A stretch of DNA of 64,000 nucleotides. Source: an uncultured Lachnospiraceae bacterium (GTDB taxonomy: Bacteria > Bacillota > Clostridia > Lachnospirales > Lachnospiraceae). This document shows, piece after piece, positions 47,289 to 55,952 of this stretch (position 1 is the first letter of the stretch; each line of letters begins with the position of its first letter). A model generated the notes under the pieces. That model was not told the origin of the DNA and did not search any database. It saw nothing but the letters and a program-made list of their open reading frames with translations. Made by a program: the position numbers and the translations under genes. The DNA lies in NCBI GenBank assembly GCA_910586585.1, contig CAJUKA010000012.1, forward strand, positions 18,597 through 82,596. Direction: 5' to 3'.

Positions 47289-48248
47289 TTGAATACAGAA
47301 TATGTATTGAGAACACAAAATCTAACCAAGACATTTGAGAGATACAAGGCTGTCAACCATGTTAGTATGAACGTCAGAAAAGGAGATATTTATGGATTTA
47401 TTGGAAAAAACGGCGCTGGAAAAACGACGTTTATGAAAATGATTTCCGGTCTTTTGACGCCAACAGAGGGCAGCATTGAACTATTTGGAATGGTAGATGA
47501 GAACAGAAAAACAGGAAAAGAAAAGAACTTGTTGGAAGAAAAGGGGAAAACACTAGAGGTACAAAGAAAACGCATTGGCTGCCTGATTGAAGCGCCAGGT
47601 TTTTATCCGGGTATGACAGCCGAAGAAAACATGAATGTTGTCTGTAGGATTCTAGGAATAACGGAAAAAAATATTGTTTCGGAGATGTTAAATTTTGTAG
47701 GGCTTTCTGAGACTGGAAAGAAAAAAGTGAAAAATTTCTCGATGGGAATGAAGCAGCGGTTGGGAATTGCGATTTCTCTGATACGCAATCCTGATTTTCT
47801 TATTTTGGATGAGCCAATAAACGGGCTTGATCCGACAGGGATTCGGGAGATTCGAGATTTACTGACAAAACTAAATCAAGAGAGACAGATTACCATTTTG
47901 ATATCCAGTCATATTTTAGGGGAATTATCAAAAATAGCAACCAGGTATGGAATTATTAGAGATGGTGTATTGATAGAAGAATTTGACAGGAAAGCATTGG
48001 AAGAAAAATGTAGAAGGTGTCAAAAAATTATTGTAGATGATCCATTTACAGCAGCCCGGATTTTGGAGGAAACACTTGCTATCAAAAGTTATGATGTACC
48101 AGATACACATATGATTCGTATTTTTGAACGGCTTGATGAGTCCGCAGACATTAATAGGGCGCTGATTATGGGAGGAATTGCATTGAAAGAAAGCCGTATA
48201 GAAGGGCAGGATTTAGAAAGCTATTTTGTGGATTTAATGGAGGTTTGA
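47289..48248 (+). CDS. ABC transporter ATP-binding protein, bacitracin/lantibiotic-export type
   Basis: 319 residues from TTG 47289, supported by GAAAGGGG eight bases upstream and the absence of a nearby in-frame ATG. Walker A GKNGAGKTTFMKM, signature FSMGMKQRLGIAI, Walker B FLILDEPINGLDP and the switch His in LISSHILGEL. A C-terminal extension of about 90 residues is typical of BcrA-like ATPases. The permease gene starts one base after its stop. Confidence 0.92.
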   Translation: MNTEYVLRTQNLTKTFERYKAVNHVSMNVRKGDIYGFIGKNGAGKTTFMKMISGLLTPTEGSIELFGMVDENRKTGKEKNLLEEKGKTLEVQRKRIGCLIEAPGFYPGMTAEENMNVVCRILGITEKNIVSEMLNFVGLSETGKKKVKNFSMGMKQRLGIAISLIRNPDFLILDEPINGLDPTGIREIRDLLTKLNQERQITILISSHILGELSKIATRYGIIRDGVLIEEFDRKALEEKCRRCQKIIVDDPFTAARILEETLAIKSYDVPDTHMIRIFERLDESADINRALIMGGIALKESRIEGQDLESYFVDLMEV

Positions 48249-48249
48249 A

Positions 48250-49071
48250 ATGATAAATTTAATGAGCGGCGAATGGTACAAGTGGAAAAAAAGTAGAAGC
48301 TTTGCATATTGTTTGTTTACGGCATTTGGTATCGTTCTATTTGTATGGGGAACACTCTGGTTTGCATCAAAAGTAGAGAGTGGAGAAATAAAAAATAGCA
48401 CAGTGAGCGTTGAGTATACAGAGACAGACATACAGGAAGATCTAATATCTGAAATTGGGATTTTAGCTGTGGTACAAAATTGCATAAATGGTGGGTTTGC
48501 CAGCATTTTTATGTCAATTTATATCTGTATATGGATAATAGGAGAGTATACACATGGAGCTATTAAAAATATTGTGGGAAAAGGATATTCCCGCAGCAGT
48601 ATCTTTCTGGTAAAATATAGTTTTACTGTTGTGATTTCGTTGCTGCTAAATTTGTTTGTGATGGTATCAGCGTTTCTGGTTGGTTTGGCAGTGGCTGGGC
48701 AGGAAAATACTGGCGGGATGTTGTGGCAGCAGTTTTTTTCTTATATGGGAATTCAGTTGATGCTTGGTGTGGCGTTTAGCAGTATGATTGTTGTGGTGAG
48801 TGAATTTACTAGAACGATGGGAGCTGGAATTGGCATCAGTATGATTTTGGTTATTTTTTCTAATTTGGTGGGATCTGGGTTGGATTTATTTTTTCAAGCA
48901 GTCAATATCCCAATTAAGATAGGCGCTTATTGGATAACCAATGTGATAGCAGAGTGCCCTATTGAAGTCATTTCTAGAGACTTTGTAGGAAGAGCGGTTT
49001 TTGTTTCGCTGCTGTGGACCATTCTTTTTTTCTGGGCAGGACTGATACACTTTCAAAGAACAGATATTTAG
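48250..49071 (+). CDS. ABC-2 type permease
   Basis: 273 residues with six hydrophobic helices. A short extracytoplasmic loop after helix 1 (FASKVESGEIKNSTVSVEYT region) is followed by five helices. The GGAGG site lies inside the end of the ATPase gene, so translation is coupled. It should form the channel for the BcrA-like ATPase. Confidence 0.88.
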   Translation: MINLMSGEWYKWKKSRSFAYCLFTAFGIVLFVWGTLWFASKVESGEIKNSTVSVEYTETDIQEDLISEIGILAVVQNCINGGFASIFMSIYICIWIIGEYTHGAIKNIVGKGYSRSSIFLVKYSFTVVISLLLNLFVMVSAFLVGLAVAGQENTGGMLWQQFFSYMGIQLMLGVAFSSMIVVVSEFTRTMGAGIGISMILVIFSNLVGSGLDLFFQAVNIPIKIGAYWITNVIAECPIEVISRDFVGRAVFVSLLWTILFFWAGLIHFQRTDI

Positions 49072-49095
49072 AAATTTGAAAATCATGGAGAAAAA

Positions 49096-50031
49096 ATGCA
49101 GGGAATACTTTCTATAATAACACTGTTGTCTGTGACTGTTGCAGTAATCTTAGCGATTCAAGTTGGAATGTACAGGCGACAGATAAAACATATAATAGAA
49201 GAGCTTTCCATGTTACAAAAAGAGGATACAAATTACAAGCTGTCCTCTTTTTGTCGTGTGGGAAAAATGTATCAGATTGTCGAGCAAATCAATGAGATAG
49301 TAGGAAACTACCGCAAGGAACGAGCAGTACTAAAGAATGAAAATCGTACATACAGGGAAAGTATTACCAGCATTTCGCACGATATTCGGACGCCGTTAAC
49401 CAGCGTAAAGGGATATCTTCAAATGCTGTCAGGTTCTTGTATCTGCGAGGAGAAACAGCAGGCATATATAAAAGTGGTGGAGGAACGTGTGGATGATGTA
49501 ACCAATATGCTGAACCAGCTTTTTGAGTACACTAGAGTAGAGGCAGGAGAATGGGAGTTTCATATGGAGCAACTCAATTTGACAAACATTTTTATGGATA
49601 CAATTTCAATGTTTTATGATGATTTTGTGCAAAGAGATTGCGAACCTAGATTAGAAATCCCACAAATTCCATGTTTTGTCTATGGTGACAGACAAGCTTG
49701 TATCAGAATAATAGAAAACCTGATAAAAAATGCACTTGTCCATGGTACAGGAGAATATTCCTTCTGTATGAAAAAGAAAGCGTGCAAGGTATTTTTGGAG
49801 ATATCAAACAGAACAGACAGTATCGAACCAAAAGACATTGACCGGATTTTTGAGCGTTTCTATACAACAGATATGTCGCGAACCCGAAAAACAACAGGGC
49901 TTGGCCTGGCAATTGTCAAGCAGCTTGCAAATCGTATGCATGGTGAAGTAACAGCATCACTGGAAGGAACTATGTTTGCAGTTCAGATCTGTATGGAACT
50001 GTGCAGCGAAGACCACAGTAAGGCTGTTTAA
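49096..50031 (+). CDS. Sensor histidine kinase, short intramembrane-sensing type
   Basis: 311 residues with only one clear N-terminal helix (about 4-22) and no sizeable outer domain. H-box SISHDIRTPLTS, N-box ENLIKNALVHGTG, D/F boxes DIDRIFERFYTTD and G-box TTGLGLAIVKQL. Kinases of this layout often sense through their ABC transporter partner. Cognate to the regulator at 46429. Confidence 0.9.
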   Translation: MQGILSIITLLSVTVAVILAIQVGMYRRQIKHIIEELSMLQKEDTNYKLSSFCRVGKMYQIVEQINEIVGNYRKERAVLKNENRTYRESITSISHDIRTPLTSVKGYLQMLSGSCICEEKQQAYIKVVEERVDDVTNMLNQLFEYTRVEAGEWEFHMEQLNLTNIFMDTISMFYDDFVQRDCEPRLEIPQIPCFVYGDRQACIRIIENLIKNALVHGTGEYSFCMKKKACKVFLEISNRTDSIEPKDIDRIFERFYTTDMSRTRKTTGLGLAIVKQLANRMHGEVTASLEGTMFAVQICMELCSEDHSKAV

Positions 50032-50297
50032 GCCGTCAAAGAGATGGTGCGAGGGATTAAAATGTATCAACAAATGATTCTGTAAAAATTGATGCGGCGG
50101 CAGAATGTCATAAAAGCGCAATCAACTCTGTTACGTCTGTGTTCAGCTTTTGTTAAACGGTTGACGAACGGCATATTTTTTTATATAATGATTAAAATTG
50201 TACTGGAAAAAGTACAAAAAGGCTCCAAGAGCACATTGGATTCAGAGCCTTAAATGTGTTCTGACATGGATGACTTTGTGGAAATAAGGAGTAGAGA

Positions 50298-51197
50298 ATG
50301 GATAAGTTAGATTATAGGGCAAGGGCAAAAATTAATTTAGGACTTGATGTTTGCAGACGTTTAGAAAATGGTTATCACGAAGTAAAGATGATTTTGCAGT
50401 CTGTGAATATCTATGATGAACTAACGTTTCAAAAGAGAACTACTCCAGATGTTGTGTTATCGGTTCAGAGCAAGGATTATCTGGGAGATTTGAATAGTAA
50501 CCTGATAGTTCGGGCGGCAAACCTGATGAAACAGCAGTACAATATTTCAGACGGAATCGGGATTAAGTTGAAAAAAAATATTCCAGTGGCAGCAGGAATG
50601 GCGGGAGGAAGTACAGATGCTGCGGCTACAATGATTGCCATGAATGAACTGTTTGAGCTGGGCCTTAGCACAGAGCAGCTTATGAAAGATTCGGTCAGTC
50701 TCGGAGCAGATATTCCATTTTGTATTATGGGGGGGACAGCTCTCGCAGAGGGGATTGGGGATAAACTGACGCCGCTTCCAGCACCGCCTCAAGCAATCCT
50801 TCTTGTGGTGAAACCGCCCATTATGGTGTCAACAAAATGGGTTTATGAAACACTTCGGGTTCAGGAGCTTACGAGTCGTCCGGATATTGACGGAATGGCA
50901 GAAGCTTTGAGACAAGGAGACTTAAAAGGCATTACAAACCGCATGGCAAATGTGATGGAAACAGTGACAGAGAAAAAATACCCTATTATTACAGACATCA
51001 AAAAGATGATGATTGGAACAGGGGCAATGAATGCTGTTATGAGCGGGAGTGGACCAAGTATTTTTGGTGTATTTCTGAATAAGGATGCAGCAAGGGCCGC
51101 GGCAGTCTATATTGATCAGACGCTCCGGACAAAAGGCATTGAGGCACAGATTAATATTACAGAATTTTTTAACGGAAATACCCTAGAGCATGTTTGA
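50298..51197 (+). CDS. ispE: 4-diphosphocytidyl-2-C-methyl-D-erythritol kinase
   Basis: 299 residues of the GHMP kinase family; phosphorylates CDP-ME in the MEP isoprenoid pathway. ARAKINLGLDV with the catalytic Lys, GYHEVKMILQSV, the ATP loop PVAAGMAGGSTDAAA, GADIPFCIMGGTA with the catalytic Asp, and MSGSGPSIFGVF near the C-terminus are intact. AAGGAG precedes the ATG. It stands alone, followed by a long palindromic element. Confidence 0.96.
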   Translation: MDKLDYRARAKINLGLDVCRRLENGYHEVKMILQSVNIYDELTFQKRTTPDVVLSVQSKDYLGDLNSNLIVRAANLMKQQYNISDGIGIKLKKNIPVAAGMAGGSTDAAATMIAMNELFELGLSTEQLMKDSVSLGADIPFCIMGGTALAEGIGDKLTPLPAPPQAILLVVKPPIMVSTKWVYETLRVQELTSRPDIDGMAEALRQGDLKGITNRMANVMETVTEKKYPIITDIKKMMIGTGAMNAVMSGSGPSIFGVFLNKDAARAAAVYIDQTLRTKGIEAQINITEFFNGNTLEHV

Positions 51198-51249
51198 AAC
51201 ATGCCCTTGAAAATGGGAGCAGCGCACGCGACCATACCAGCATGAGCTA

Positions 51250-51406
51250 AGGAACTATTCAGAAATTACTCATGACAATAACTTGCCTAAATGTCCATCT
51301 GCTGCATCAGAAAATCTTGACATAGCCCGCTATGCCTGCGATTTTCTTCTTTGCAGCTGAACATTTATGCGGCGTTCTTGTCACAAGTAATTTCTGAACA
51401 GTTCCT
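51250..51406. repeat. 157-bp palindromic element
   Basis: Ends AGGAACTATTCAGAAATTACT (in halves AGGAACTATTC and AGAAATTACT) and their near-complement fold back over most of the length: TAAATGT/ACATTTA, CAGCAGAT-like arms, AGAAAATC/GATTTTCT, and the centre CATAGC-CC-GCTATG. The whole would form one long hairpin with small bulges. It has no reading frame of note and lies between ispE and a GntR gene. Confidence 0.8.
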
Positions 51407-51459
51407 AACGTAATTTGGATACATGAAATTCGCAGGTTAAGCAGGAATGGGGGGATTAT

Positions 51460-52152
51460 ATGAGTATGATGAATAATGATGACTATTTGCCTCTTAGGGA
51501 TGTGGTTTTTAATACACTAAGGCAGGAGATCCTCACTGGAAAGCTGAAACCCGGCGAACGCCTGATGGAAATTCATCTGGCAAACAAGCTGGGAGTGAGC
51601 CGTACACCGATCAGAGAAGCAATCAGGAAGCTTGAGCTTGAGGGACTGGTAATTATGATACCAAGGCGCGGGGCAGAAGTAGCGCAGATTACCCTAAAAA
51701 GTCTAAAAGATGTCATGGAAGTGAGACGCGCGCTTGATGTGTTGGCAATTGAACTTGCATGTGAGAGAATGAACCAGGAGGATCGGGATAGTCTTTTTCA
51801 GGCATGTGAAAATTTCAGCGTTGCAGTAGAGACAAACGATACAAGAAAGATGGCGGAGGCTGATGTGGCATTTCATGATATTATTGTTTTATCTACAGGA
51901 AATGCCAGACTAATCCAATTGGTAAACAATTTGTCAGAACAGATGTACCGCTACCGCTTTGAGTACTTAAAAGATGATGCGTCCCATGAGATGCTTCAGC
52001 AGGAACACAAGGAAATGTACCAGAGCATTTGCAAAAAAGACAAAAAAGTGGCGGCAGAGGTTGTGAAAAAACATATTGACAACCAGGAGGAGGCAATTAT
52101 CCGGCAGCTATGCCTTGAGAAAAATGACAGCAAAATAGAGAATTCAATTTAA
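51460..52152 (+). CDS. GntR-family regulator, FadR/FCD subfamily
   Basis: 230 residues. N-terminal winged helix: PLRDVVFNTLRQEILTG, KLKPGERLMEIHLANKLGV and SRTPIREAIRKLELEGLV. The C-terminal FCD domain (about 85-220) has Asp/His metal ligands in VAFHDIIVLSTGNARL, EHKEMYQ and KKHIDNQEE. Such regulators respond to organic acids or sugar acids. Its neighbours (ispE, small ORFs) do not reveal the target. Confidence 0.92.
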   Translation: MSMMNNDDYLPLRDVVFNTLRQEILTGKLKPGERLMEIHLANKLGVSRTPIREAIRKLELEGLVIMIPRRGAEVAQITLKSLKDVMEVRRALDVLAIELACERMNQEDRDSLFQACENFSVAVETNDTRKMAEADVAFHDIIVLSTGNARLIQLVNNLSEQMYRYRFEYLKDDASHEMLQQEHKEMYQSICKKDKKVAAEVVKKHIDNQEEAIIRQLCLEKNDSKIENSI

Positions 52153-52216
52153 GTGAATATGATTTGAAAAAAGGTCCATACTTACTATAAAAGAAAAAAT
52201 AGGAAGGTATGGTTAT

Positions 52217-52480
52217 ATGTGTATATGGAAACAGCGCAAGCAAATAAAGAATTTGGCAGTTGTATTGGGAGTAGTCTTGTGGGTAGGAATTCTGGGACCT
52301 GAAATTTTTGTAAAATCAGGAACTGGATGTATTGTAGACGAAAATGGAGAAGCGCTTACAACAGAGGATGCCAAAGACTTTATGGAATTATATTTTTATG
52401 GGAATGCCAATCAGGAAGATGAGCAGGAAGCGGCAGTCAGGGTAAAGTATAAACTTGCGCTGTTAGAACTTTTTGAGTAA
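52217..52480 (+). CDS. Small membrane-anchored protein of unknown function
   Basis: 87 residues. One N-terminal hydrophobic helix (about 12-29, LAVVLGVVLWVGILG) is followed by a mostly acidic soluble part ending in a short helix. AGGAAGG precedes the ATG. It ends 12 bp before the DUF1934 gene and is probably co-transcribed. Not recognised. Confidence 0.6.
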   Translation: MCIWKQRKQIKNLAVVLGVVLWVGILGPEIFVKSGTGCIVDENGEALTTEDAKDFMELYFYGNANQEDEQEAAVRVKYKLALLELFE

Positions 52481-52492
52481 AGGAGGCAGCAC

Positions 52493-52942
52493 ATGACAAA
52501 AGAAGTACTGATATCAGTACAGGGCTTGCAGATTGTAGATAATGAGGTTGAGGAAGCTGCTTCTGATGAAGAGCTTGACCGAATAGAGACGATTTGCCCC
52601 GGTGAATATTATTATAGAAATGATGCGCATTTTTTGTTGTATGAAGAGATTGTAGAGGGATTTCCTGAGCCAGTTAAAAATATGATAAAACTGAAAAATA
52701 AAGAATTTATATTAACAAAAAAGGGACCTGTTAATGTACAGATGGTTTTTTCAGAGGGAAAGAAGACAATGACAGATTATGAGACACCCTTTGGAAACAT
52801 ACTGATTGCTCTCGATACCAAAAAAATCAATATGGAGGAGAGCAATCACAGTATGAAAATACATATTGCCTATGGACTAGAAGCCAACTATCAGTTTATA
52901 GCAGACTGCAATATTACAGTAGAAATTAAAAGCCGTGTCTGA
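52493..52942 (+). CDS. DUF1934 (YwiB-like) protein
   Basis: 149 residues, a small lipocalin-like beta barrel family of unknown function. Features are EYYYRNDAHFLLYEE, TLTK-like FILTKKGPVNVQMVF, MTDYETPFGNILIALDTKKI and IHIAYGLEANYQFIADCNI. AAAGGAGG precedes the ATG. Its stop codon abuts the stop codon of the convergent alarmone synthetase gene with no bases between, so the transcripts must overlap. Confidence 0.87.
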   Translation: MTKEVLISVQGLQIVDNEVEEAASDEELDRIETICPGEYYYRNDAHFLLYEEIVEGFPEPVKNMIKLKNKEFILTKKGPVNVQMVFSEGKKTMTDYETPFGNILIALDTKKINMEESNHSMKIHIAYGLEANYQFIADCNITVEIKSRV

Positions 52943-53725
52943 CTATTGCATCGGTTCCTGCGGATTGTTTTTGCGAATTTCATCAAGAAGGTGTTTCATG
53001 CGCCGTTCCATTTCCGAAAGCTCTAATGAATAATTCGTAAAAGCGTCTGTTATTTCGTCTGGCGTTTCACCCTTGTAACAAATACGGTGCTCCATACTTG
53101 CCCACAAATCCATGGCAAGTGTGCGAAACTGTATCTCTACAGGGTAATACTGCATTCCTTCAATACGATAAACAGGAATGCCAAGTACCATGTGATAACT
53201 TTTGTATCCACTTTCCTTTGGATAGTGGATGTAATCACTTTCCTTTAATATGAGCAAATCTGTCTGATTTTTCACAAGCGTGAGAATACTGAAGATGTCT
53301 TCGACAAAATAGCAGATTACACGGATACCAGCAATATCGGTCAGATTGTCTTTTGCAGTAAAGGCAGAAATCGGAAGATTTTTGCTTACAAGTTTTTTCT
53401 CAATGCTTTTCCTGCTTTTGATGCGTGCCTGTATATTATGGATTGGGTAATCTCTGTATTTTTTTCGGTAGTCCTCATTCAACCCATTCATACGAACTTC
53501 AAGTCTTGTCATAGCTTCCCGGTAAGGCTCTACTAACTGATCATATTCTTCTTGTGGGATACGTTCTGCCGATTCTTCCCGGTGAGGCTCTACGAATTGA
53601 ACATATTCATCCCGCTGTACAAGATCTGTTTTGCACGGGGGAGTTATGAAAGCCAGAGTAGTTGGCGGATCATATACTTTTGTACTTTTTTTGCGTTTTA
53701 CAAGTTCACTTTTCTTTGCTATCAA
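52943..53725 (-). CDS. Small (p)ppGpp synthetase, RelA/SpoT domain only
   Basis: 260 residues from TTG 53725, supported by AAGGGGG nine bases upstream; the open frame continues to 53854 without a better site. The RelA_SpoT domain covers about 90-235: IQARIKSRKSIEKKL, TDIAGIRVICYF, DYIHYPKESGYKSYHMVL, VEIQFRTLAMDLWASMEH. No HD hydrolase or regulatory domains. Like RelP/RelQ it should make alarmones in the cytosol. The N-terminal extension contains a tandem duplication (YVQFVEPHREES and YDQLVEPYREAM). A CAGGAATGCC-CCC-GGCATTCCTG hairpin sits in its leader at 53761-53783. Confidence 0.9.
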   Translation of the reverse strand: MIAKKSELVKRKKSTKVYDPPTTLAFITPPCKTDLVQRDEYVQFVEPHREESAERIPQEEYDQLVEPYREAMTRLEVRMNGLNEDYRKKYRDYPIHNIQARIKSRKSIEKKLVSKNLPISAFTAKDNLTDIAGIRVICYFVEDIFSILTLVKNQTDLLILKESDYIHYPKESGYKSYHMVLGIPVYRIEGMQYYPVEIQFRTLAMDLWASMEHRICYKGETPDEITDAFTNYSLELSEMERRMKHLLDEIRKNNPQEPMQ

Positions 53726-53902
53726 ATTTCTTCGCCCCCTTATAGGAGTTATATAAAATTCAGGAATGCCCCCGGCATTCCTGCTGTTTTGTATTGATAT
53801 ATTTACTATATCGCAAAAGCCCAATGAAAGCAATGAAAAATGTATAAATTTCACAAAATTTTCAAAAGCTTATTCTTTTTTTTATAAAAAAGGTATACTC
53901 TG

Positions 53903-53931
53903 TTGACAAAGATGGTGTAATAGTGTATAGA
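53903..53931 (+). promoter_or_regulatory. Promoter of the isomerase/permease operon
   Basis: TTGACA (53903-53908), 17 bases, TATAGA (53926-53931); transcription would start about 37 bases before the ATG at 53975. Confidence 0.8.
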
Positions 53932-53974
53932 TATGAGTGGTAAATATGACAGAAAAGAAAGGAAGGATAATTAA

Positions 53975-54616
53975 ATGAAAATTGCATTAATCAATGAAAA
54001 CAGTCAGGCGGCGAAAAATGCTATGATTTGTGAGACGCTCAAAAAGGTGGTAGAGCCAATGGGGCATGAAGTATTCAATTATGGAATGTATTCTGCGGAG
54101 GATACACACCAGCTTACTTATGTGCAGAATGGCATCTTGGCAGCCGTACTTTTAAATTCCGGTGCAGCAGATTTTGTCATTACAGGCTGTGGTACTGGTG
54201 AGGGCGCAATGCTTGCATGCAATGCATTTCCTAAAGTGCTTTGTGGTCATATTGCATCGCCGCTGGATGCATATTTGTTTTCGCAGGTAAATGACGGAAA
54301 TTGTGTGGCACTTCCCTTTGCAGAGAATTTTGGCTGGGGCGGCGAGCTGAACCTGGGGTATATTTTTGAAAAATTATTCTGTGCGCCAGGAGGCGGCGGA
54401 TATCCAAAAGAGCGCGTTGTACCAGAACAGAGAAACAAGAAAATATTAGACGAAGTAAAGACAGTGACACATACAGATCTCTGTGATATTTTGCCAAAGC
54501 TTGATCCAGAGCTTTGCAAAGGAGCATTAAGCGGAGAGAAATTTAAGGAATATTTCTTTGCAAACTGCAAATGTGATAAAATTGCTGCGGTTGTCAAAGA
54601 ACTTATTGGGGAGTAG
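53975..54616 (+). CDS. RpiB/LacA/LacB-family sugar-phosphate isomerase
   Basis: 213 residues, longer than rpiB by a 60-residue C-terminal helical extension. The fold is shown by MKIALINENSQAAKNAMI, DFVITGCGTGEGAMLACNAF with the catalytic Cys in GCGTGEG, HIASPLDAYLFSQVNDGNCV and a GGGGYPKERV turn. It likely interconverts an aldose and ketose phosphate other than the pentose handled by the rpiB at 725. It leads an operon with an EIIC-like permease, suggesting the sugar enters with it. Confidence 0.87.
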   Translation: MKIALINENSQAAKNAMICETLKKVVEPMGHEVFNYGMYSAEDTHQLTYVQNGILAAVLLNSGAADFVITGCGTGEGAMLACNAFPKVLCGHIASPLDAYLFSQVNDGNCVALPFAENFGWGGELNLGYIFEKLFCAPGGGGYPKERVVPEQRNKKILDEVKTVTHTDLCDILPKLDPELCKGALSGEKFKEYFFANCKCDKIAAVVKELIGE

Positions 54617-54622
54617 ACACAG

Positions 54623-54805
54623 ATGCTGTTAGATAAGATTTATTATACAGTAAACAGCCTTGAAGGAGACTATGCATATCTGAAAAAAGAGGAAGATATA
54701 TCGGACGAGCTGAAATGTGTGGCGCGTGCACTCCTGCCAGCAGAAATCGTGGAGGGTTCAAAACTTGTCTATGAAATGATGGAATATCATTGTATCAGTG
54801 AGTGA
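54623..54805 (+). CDS. Small conserved-looking protein of the isomerase operon
   Basis: 60 residues starting six bases after the isomerase stop: MLLDKIYYTVNSLEGDYAYL then helices rich in Glu and Leu. No motif recognised. An overlapping short frame from GTG 54802 (IDQCKDCPWSRKCVQKW) carries three Cys and may be part of a second tiny protein before the permease start. Confidence 0.6.
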   Translation: MLLDKIYYTVNSLEGDYAYLKKEEDISDELKCVARALLPAEIVEGSKLVYEMMEYHCISE

Positions 54806-54870
54806 TAGATCAATGCAAAGACTGTCCTTGGAGCAGAAAATGTGTACAGAAATGGATAAGGAGTATAATT

Positions 54871-55932
54871 ATGGAAAAACTAAAGATGTTCTTAAAAAGA
54901 AAAGACATAGAGATATCCGGGAAACGTTATGGAATTGATGCACTGGGCGCCATGGCACAGGGTTTGTTTGCATCGCTTTTGATTGGTACGATTATTTCTA
55001 CAATAGGAGAACGGGCAGGACTGGAATTTTTGGTGGAGATTGGGGGATATGCCAAGGCGGTCACAGGTGAAGCGATGGCGGTTGCTATTGGATATTCCCT
55101 GCACTGCCCGCCGCTTGTGCTTTTTTCACTGGCGGCAGTGGGCCATGCTGCCAATACACTTGGCGGTGCAGGTGGTCCGCTGGCAGTCCTTCTTGTCACA
55201 ATTGTAGCGGCAGAATTTGGAAAAGCAGTTTCAAAAGAGACAAAGATTGATATTATTGTGACACCGCTTGTAACAATTATGATTGGCGCATTGCTTTCGG
55301 TTTTGTGCGCGCCGGCTGTGGGAAGCGCTGCCAGTGCAGTAGGACGAGCCATTATGTGGGCAACGGAACTTCAGCCGTTTTTGATGGGTGTTATCATTTC
55401 TGTGATTGTTGGAATTGCACTGACCCTTCCTATCAGCAGTGCAGCAATCTGCGCGGCGCTAAGTCTTACGGGGCTTGCCGGTGGGGCAGCGCTTGCTGGC
55501 TGCTGTGCGCAGATGGTAGGATTTGCGGTCATGAGTTTCAAAGAAAATGGCCTTGGAGGACTTTTTGCCCAGGGAATCGGAACATCAATGCTTCAGATGG
55601 GCAATATTGTCAGAAAGCCGCGAATTTGGCTGCCGCCAATTATTGCCTCTGCAATTACAGGCCCTTTGGCAACTTGTATCTTTGAGCTGAAAATGAACGG
55701 TGCGGCAGTTGCATCGGGCATGGGAACCTGTGGACTGGTAGGACAGATCGGTGTGTATACAGGGTGGCTGAATGATATTGCAGCGGGAACAAAGAACGCG
55801 ATTGGTATATGGGACTGGGCAGGACTTATCGGTATCAGCTTTGTTTTTCCAGCAGTACTCACATATTTCATTGGAATAGGATTTAGAAAACTTGGTTGGA
55901 TCAGAGAAAATGATCTGAAACTTGACTTATAA
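54871..55932 (+). CDS. PTS EIIC-like membrane permease (PTS_EIIC_2 family)
   Basis: 353 residues from ATG 54871 (AAGGAG seven bases upstream), nine to ten Gly/Ala-rich hydrophobic helices. GAMAQGLFASLLIGTI, HCPPLVLFSLAAVGHAANTL and LPISSAAICAALSLTGLAGG are typical of this stand-alone EIIC family, once described as putative toxin regulators. No EIIA or EIIB gene is nearby, so phosphoryl transfer is unproven. Operon context suggests uptake of a sugar handled by the isomerase. Confidence 0.85.
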   Translation: MEKLKMFLKRKDIEISGKRYGIDALGAMAQGLFASLLIGTIISTIGERAGLEFLVEIGGYAKAVTGEAMAVAIGYSLHCPPLVLFSLAAVGHAANTLGGAGGPLAVLLVTIVAAEFGKAVSKETKIDIIVTPLVTIMIGALLSVLCAPAVGSAASAVGRAIMWATELQPFLMGVIISVIVGIALTLPISSAAICAALSLTGLAGGAALAGCCAQMVGFAVMSFKENGLGGLFAQGIGTSMLQMGNIVRKPRIWLPPIIASAITGPLATCIFELKMNGAAVASGMGTCGLVGQIGVYTGWLNDIAAGTKNAIGIWDWAGLIGISFVFPAVLTYFIGIGFRKLGWIRENDLKLDL

Positions 55933-55952
55933 AAAGGCAGGGTTTGAATCAG

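Noticed and set aside
54802..54870. N-terminal extension of the EIIC-like permease from GTG 54802
   Set aside because: A Cys-containing hydrophilic leader is not expected on this family, and AAGGAG sits correctly before ATG 54871. It is mentioned only as a possible tiny frame.
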